Assembly: GCA_035504175.1 (NCBI GenBank)
Contig: DATJSJ010000184.1
Location: 1 to 15,814, forward strand
Direction: 5' to 3'
DNA from: DATJSJ01 sp035504175
GTDB taxonomy: Bacteria > Pseudomonadota > Alphaproteobacteria > Acetobacterales > Acetobacteraceae
Length of the DNA stretch: 15,814 nucleotides
Part shown: in pieces, positions 12,983 to 15,814 of the stretch
How positions within the stretch are numbered: position 1 is the first letter of the stretch
Layout: each line of letters opens with the position of its first letter
Notes under the pieces: model-generated
Told to the model about the DNA's origin: nothing
What the model saw: the letters and a program-made list of their open reading frames with translations, nothing else
The model's database searches: none
Made by a program: the position numbers and the translations under genes

Positions 12983-13897
12983 ATGATCCGCATGACGCTG
13001 GACCAGCTTCGCGTGTTCGTTGCCGTGGCCGAGCGTCAGCACGTGACGCGGGCGGCGCACGTGCTCAACCTGGCGCAATCCGCGGTGAGTGCGGCGATCG
13101 CGACGCTGGAGGCGCGGCACGGCGTCAAGCTGTTCGATCGCGTCGGGCGAGGAATCGAGCTGACCGAGGCGGGGACCGCCTTTCTCGAGGAGGCGCGGGC
13201 GGTGCTGGCGCGGGCGGAATCCGCCGAACTCGTCCTGTCCGAACTCGGCGGGCTCACGCGCGGCACGCTGCTGGTGCAGGCGAGCCAGACCATCGCCGGC
13301 TACTGGCTGCCGCGGCATCTGGTCGCCTTCCGCCGCGCGCATCCCGGCGTCGCGATCCGGCTCGGCATCGGCAACACCGCACAGGTCGTGGCCGCGGTGC
13401 GGGCCGGGCTTGCCGAGCTCGGTTTCGTCGAGGGGATGGTCGAGGAGCAGGCGCTCGCGCTCCTGCCGGTGGCGCGTGACCAGCTCGTCATCGTGGTCGG
13501 CGCCGGCCATCCCTGGGCGGGCGTCGCGACGCTCGATCCGGCGGCGCTGGTCGAGAGCGAATGGGTGCTGCGCGAACCGGGTTCCGGCACGAGGGCGGTG
13601 TTCGAGGCGGCGTTGCCGGCGATGGGCGTGGCGCCCGGCGCGCTGCGCATCGCGCTGGAACTGCCTTCCAACGAGGCGGTGCGGGCGGCGGTCGAGGCCG
13701 GCATGGGTGCGACGGCAGTTTCTGCCTCCGTGGTCGCGGCCGGGCTGGAGGCGGGGCTGCTGCACCGTGTGCCGGTGCCCATGCCGGAGCGCGGATTTCA
13801 CGTGGTGCGGCACGGCGAGCGCAGCACCAGCCGGGCGGCGGCGGCGCTGCTGGCGATGGTGGCGCCGGCGACCGGGCGCGCGAGCCGTCGCCAGTGA
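12983..13897 (+). CDS. LysR-family transcriptional regulator, 304 residues
   Basis: The N-terminal winged HTH (about 5-65) reads TLDQLRVFVAVAERQHVTRA, AQSAVSAAIATLEARHGVKLF and ELTEAGTAFLEEA. The effector domain (about 95-300) starts GTLLVQASQTIAGYWLPRHL, with IRLGIGNTAQVVAAVRAGLAELGFVEG, which resembles the CysL/CbbR-like branch, linked in other bacteria to sulfur or carbon metabolism. That would suit the Cys/Met PLP enzyme downstream, but a regulatory link is only a guess. ATG 12983 has GGGGGA 5 nt upstream; the ATG three codons later is an alternative. The long open frame upstream of it to 12836 overlaps the b561 tail and is not coding. Confidence 0.93.
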   Translation: MIRMTLDQLRVFVAVAERQHVTRAAHVLNLAQSAVSAAIATLEARHGVKLFDRVGRGIELTEAGTAFLEEARAVLARAESAELVLSELGGLTRGTLLVQASQTIAGYWLPRHLVAFRRAHPGVAIRLGIGNTAQVVAAVRAGLAELGFVEGMVEEQALALLPVARDQLVIVVGAGHPWAGVATLDPAALVESEWVLREPGSGTRAVFEAALPAMGVAPGALRIALELPSNEAVRAAVEAGMGATAVSASVVAAGLEAGLLHRVPVPMPERGFHVVRHGERSTSRAAAALLAMVAPATGRASRRQ

Positions 13898-13930
13898 AGG
13901 CCAGCCTTTGCAATCCTTGACTTTGAGGAA

Positions 13931-13990
13931 TGGGGTCTGGGGCCTCAGGCCCCAGCGGGTCCAGGGCGGAGCCCTGGCCTTTCTGTTTCG
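13931..13990. repeat. Two-hairpin intergenic element (terminator/dispersed repeat)
   Basis: Two perfect 7-bp stems with 3-nt loops stand 6 nt apart: TGGGGCC-TCA-GGCCCCA (13938-13954) and CCAGGGC-GGA-GCCCTGG (13961-13977), followed by CCTTTCTGTTT. From memory, elements of this GGGGTCTGGGG...CCTGGCC form recur between genes in Acetobacteraceae genomes. As placed it can end transcription of the LysR gene, and the short T-rich tail supports that for the plus strand. Confidence 0.65.
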
Positions 13991-14034
13991 GCGCCCCTTG
14001 ACCAACCGCCTGCGATGCCGCCAAATTGGCCCGG

Positions 14035-14045
14035 TTGTCGGACCA
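14035..14045. promoter_or_regulatory. FadR/GntR-type operator before the GntR gene
   Basis: TTGTCGGACCA fits the FadR-subfamily pattern TnGTnnnACnA, and ends 7 bp before the ATG at 14053; an ATTGG/CCAAT pair (14025-14029 with 14043-14047) frames it. Autorepression of the GntR/PLP-enzyme operon is inferred. Confidence 0.4.
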
Positions 14046-14052
14046 ATCCCGC

Positions 14053-14778
14053 ATGAGCAGCGCGCTTGCCCCCATTCGCACGCCGACCCGCGACGAGGCC
14101 GTGCTGGCCGCGCTTGCCCGCTTCGTGACCGAGGCCGGGCTCTCGCCGGGCGCGCGGCTGCCGACCGAGCGCGATCTCGCCGAACGCCTGCAGGTCAGCC
14201 GCTCCACCGTGCGCGAGGCGCTGAAGCGCTGGGAGGGACTCGGCATCGTCGATATCCGCAAAGGCTCCGGCGCCTATCTGCGGCGAGAAATTTCCCCCAC
14301 GAGCGTGCATCTGGCGCTGACGCTGGACGCGCCGGATGTCGCCGGGCTGCTGCACACGCTGGAGGTGCGACGCGCGATCGAGGGCGAGGCGGCGGCGCTC
14401 TGTGCCGAGCGGGCAAGCGATGCGGAGCGCGATGCGCTGGCCGAGCGGCTGGAGCGGCTGGAGGCGGCATTCCACGCGACGCGCGGTGCCAATGCGGCCG
14501 AGGACTGGGACTTCCACCAGGCGATCCTTGCGGCCAGCGGCAATCCCCTGTTCGGCCAGATCATCGCGGCGATGCGCGACGCCTTTCACCGGTTCTGGGA
14601 GCGTCCGTTCGACATGGCCGATTTCGCCCATGCCAGTTTCCCGTTCCATCGCACGCTGTTCCTCGCGATCGCGCGCGGCGACGCCGCCGGCGCGCGCGCC
14701 GAGACGGCGAAGCTGCTGGAGTCGGTGCGGCAGGACGTGCTGCGCGGCGCGGCACGCCGGGTGCACGCCGGTGAGTGA
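14053..14778 (+). CDS. GntR-family regulator, FadR subfamily with FCD domain, 241 residues
   Basis: The N-terminal winged HTH (about 12-80) reads PGARLPTERDLAERLQVSRS, TVREALKRWEGLGIVDIRKG and SGAYLRRE. The helical FCD ligand domain (about 90-230) has EVRRAIEGEAAALCAERA, the D-x3-H metal pair in DWDFHQAILAASGNPLF and the later His of PFHRTLFLAIARGD, so a metal-dependent small-acid ligand is likely. ATG 14053 is chosen over the upstream TTG 14026, which would place the operator inside the gene. The stop overlaps the GTG of the next gene by 8 nt, so the regulator almost certainly controls that PLP enzyme and is co-translated with it. Confidence 0.93.
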   Translation: MSSALAPIRTPTRDEAVLAALARFVTEAGLSPGARLPTERDLAERLQVSRSTVREALKRWEGLGIVDIRKGSGAYLRREISPTSVHLALTLDAPDVAGLLHTLEVRRAIEGEAAALCAERASDAERDALAERLERLEAAFHATRGANAAEDWDFHQAILAASGNPLFGQIIAAMRDAFHRFWERPFDMADFAHASFPFHRTLFLAIARGDAAGARAETAKLLESVRQDVLRGAARRVHAGE

Positions 14779-15814
14779 GGCGCGGCCGGATCGGCATGCG
14801 GTGCTGGCCCGGGCGGCGACCTTGCTCGCGCATGACGAGGACTGGCCGGATGATCCGGTGGTGCCGCCGATCTACCAGACCTCGCTGTTCACCTTCCGCA
14901 GCTATGCGGAGATGGAACGCACCTTCAGCGGCGAGGTGAAGCGCCCGACCTACAGCCGCGGCGACAACCCGACGGTGGCCGCGTTCGAGAGCCGCGTCGC
15001 CGCGCTTGAAGGCGCGGAGGCGGCGCGCGCCTGCGCTTCCGGCATGGCGGCGATCAGTGCCACGGTGCTCGCCCTGGTCGCTGCGGGCGAGCGGATCGTC
15101 GCGACCCGTCACGTCTACAGCGACGCCTACCGTCTGTTCGAGCGGCTGCTGCCGCGGCTCGGCATCCGCGTCGAGTACGTAGACTGCGCCGATCCCGACC
15201 TGGTCGCCGCGGCACTGCCCGGGGCGCGGCTGCTGTATCTGGAGACGCCGAGCTCGATGGTGTTCGAGCTGCACGAGTTGCCCCGCCTGGCGGCGCTGGC
15301 GCGACGGCATGGCGTGCTGACGGTCGCGGACAATTCCTGGGCGACGCCGTTGTTCCAGCAGCCGATCCGGCACGGCGTCGACCTGGTGGTGCATTCCGCG
15401 TCCAAGTATCTCGGCGGTCATTCCGACGTGGTCGCCGGCGTCGTCGCCGGATCGGCCGAGTTGATTGCCACGATCAACCAGCGCGGGCATCCGTTGCTCG
15501 GGGGCAAGCTGGCGCCGATCGAGGCCTGGCTGCTGCTGCGCGGTTTGCGCACGCTGCCGCTGCGCATGACCCGGCACGAGGAGAGCGGGCTGTTCATCGC
15601 GCGGCATCTGCAGGCGCATCCGGCGGTGCTGCGCGTCATGCATCCGGCCTTCGCCAATCATCCGGGCGGTGCCACGCTCGCCGGCTATTCCGGCCTGTTC
15701 TCCTTCGAGGTCGATGGCGGCATCGACGTGCCGGCCTTCGCCGACGCGCTGCGGCTGTTCCGCCTGGGCGTGAGCTGGGGCGGGCATGAGAGCCTGGTCG
15801 TGCCGGCGCTGGCC
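14771..15814 (+). CDS. Cys/Met-metabolism PLP enzyme (cystathionine beta-lyase/gamma-synthase type), 3' end outside window
   Basis: 348 codons without a stop up to the window edge, so the C-terminus (about 40-50 residues) is missing. Fold type I PLP enzyme: PPIYQTSLFTF (32-42), the phosphate-binding YSRGDNPT with Y61 and R63 from the neighbouring subunit, CASGMAAIS (88-96), VADNSWATP with D187 to the pyridine N, and HSASKYLGGHSDVVAG with PLP lysine K212. The late SWGGHESLVVP motif is the form seen in MetC-type beta-lyases and related cystathionine enzymes. Likely reaction: beta- or gamma-elimination or replacement on a sulfur amino acid; the exact substrate cannot be decided. The GTG start at 14771 overlaps the GntR stop by 8 nt. 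Confidence 0.9.
   Translation, partial: MSEARPDRHAVLARAATLLAHDEDWPDDPVVPPIYQTSLFTFRSYAEMERTFSGEVKRPTYSRGDNPTVAAFESRVAALEGAEAARACASGMAAISATVLALVAAGERIVATRHVYSDAYRLFERLLPRLGIRVEYVDCADPDLVAAALPGARLLYLETPSSMVFELHELPRLAALARRHGVLTVADNSWATPLFQQPIRHGVDLVVHSASKYLGGHSDVVAGVVAGSAELIATINQRGHPLLGGKLAPIEAWLLLRGLRTLPLRMTRHEESGLFIARHLQAHPAVLRVMHPAFANHPGGATLAGYSGLFSFEVDGGIDVPAFADALRLFRLGVSWGGHESLVVPALA

Noticed and set aside
14561..15787. Minus-strand open frame of about 400 codons opposite the PLP enzyme
   Set aside because: The plus strand carries the PLP lysine and all fold-type-I motifs and simply lacks a stop because it leaves the window.

Overview
The window is high-GC DNA with strong G/C third-position bias. 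ECF-sigma circuitry, an RaiA/HPF-cold-shock fusion and a double-hairpin intergenic element fit an alphaproteobacterium, probably Rhodospirillales/Acetobacteraceae; this is inferred from style and gene families, not from a marker gene.

Layout. (1) 1-1053, +: 3' part of a sugar-type (RbsC/AraH-like) ABC permease cut by the window edge. (2) About 1054-5082, almost all on -: a visibly less GC-rich accessory segment. In transcription order it holds a TetR repressor, a carboxymuconolactone decarboxylase/AhpD-like gene broken by an apparent 10-nt deletion, a glutathione S-transferase, a ChrR-type cupin, a possible 44-residue leader ORF whose ribosome-binding site lies in a hairpin, a small secreted Cys protein behind a perfect CRP-type palindrome, and an antibiotic-biosynthesis-monooxygenase (ABM) domain gene whose 3' end runs into unrelated DNA. 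Two related TetR-type operators (before tetR and before the decarboxylase) tie the cluster together. It looks like a decaying electrophile/aromatic detoxification cassette. (3) 5083-9565, -: an RaiA/HPF-cold-shock fusion, alpha-glucan phosphorylase (glgP) and glycogen debranching enzyme (glgX), a compact hibernation-plus-glycogen-mobilisation unit with an FNR/CRP-family-like box in its upstream region. (4) 9887-12885, +: ECF sigma factor, membrane anti-sigma factor (ATGA overlap), membrane-anchored catalase-family peroxidase and cytochrome b561 (ATGA overlap), with an ECF-type promoter before the sigma gene; a probable autoregulated oxidative-stress operon. (5) 12983-15814, +: a LysR regulator, a two-hairpin element, a FadR-type GntR regulator with a family-type operator at its start, and the first 348 codons of a Cys/Met-metabolism PLP enzyme overlapping the GntR gene by 8 nt and running off the window.

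No CRISPR array, intact transposase, rRNA or complete tRNA was seen. The least explained parts are the segment at 2141-2561, the paired TetR operators, and the coupling of ribosome hibernation to glycogen breakdown.
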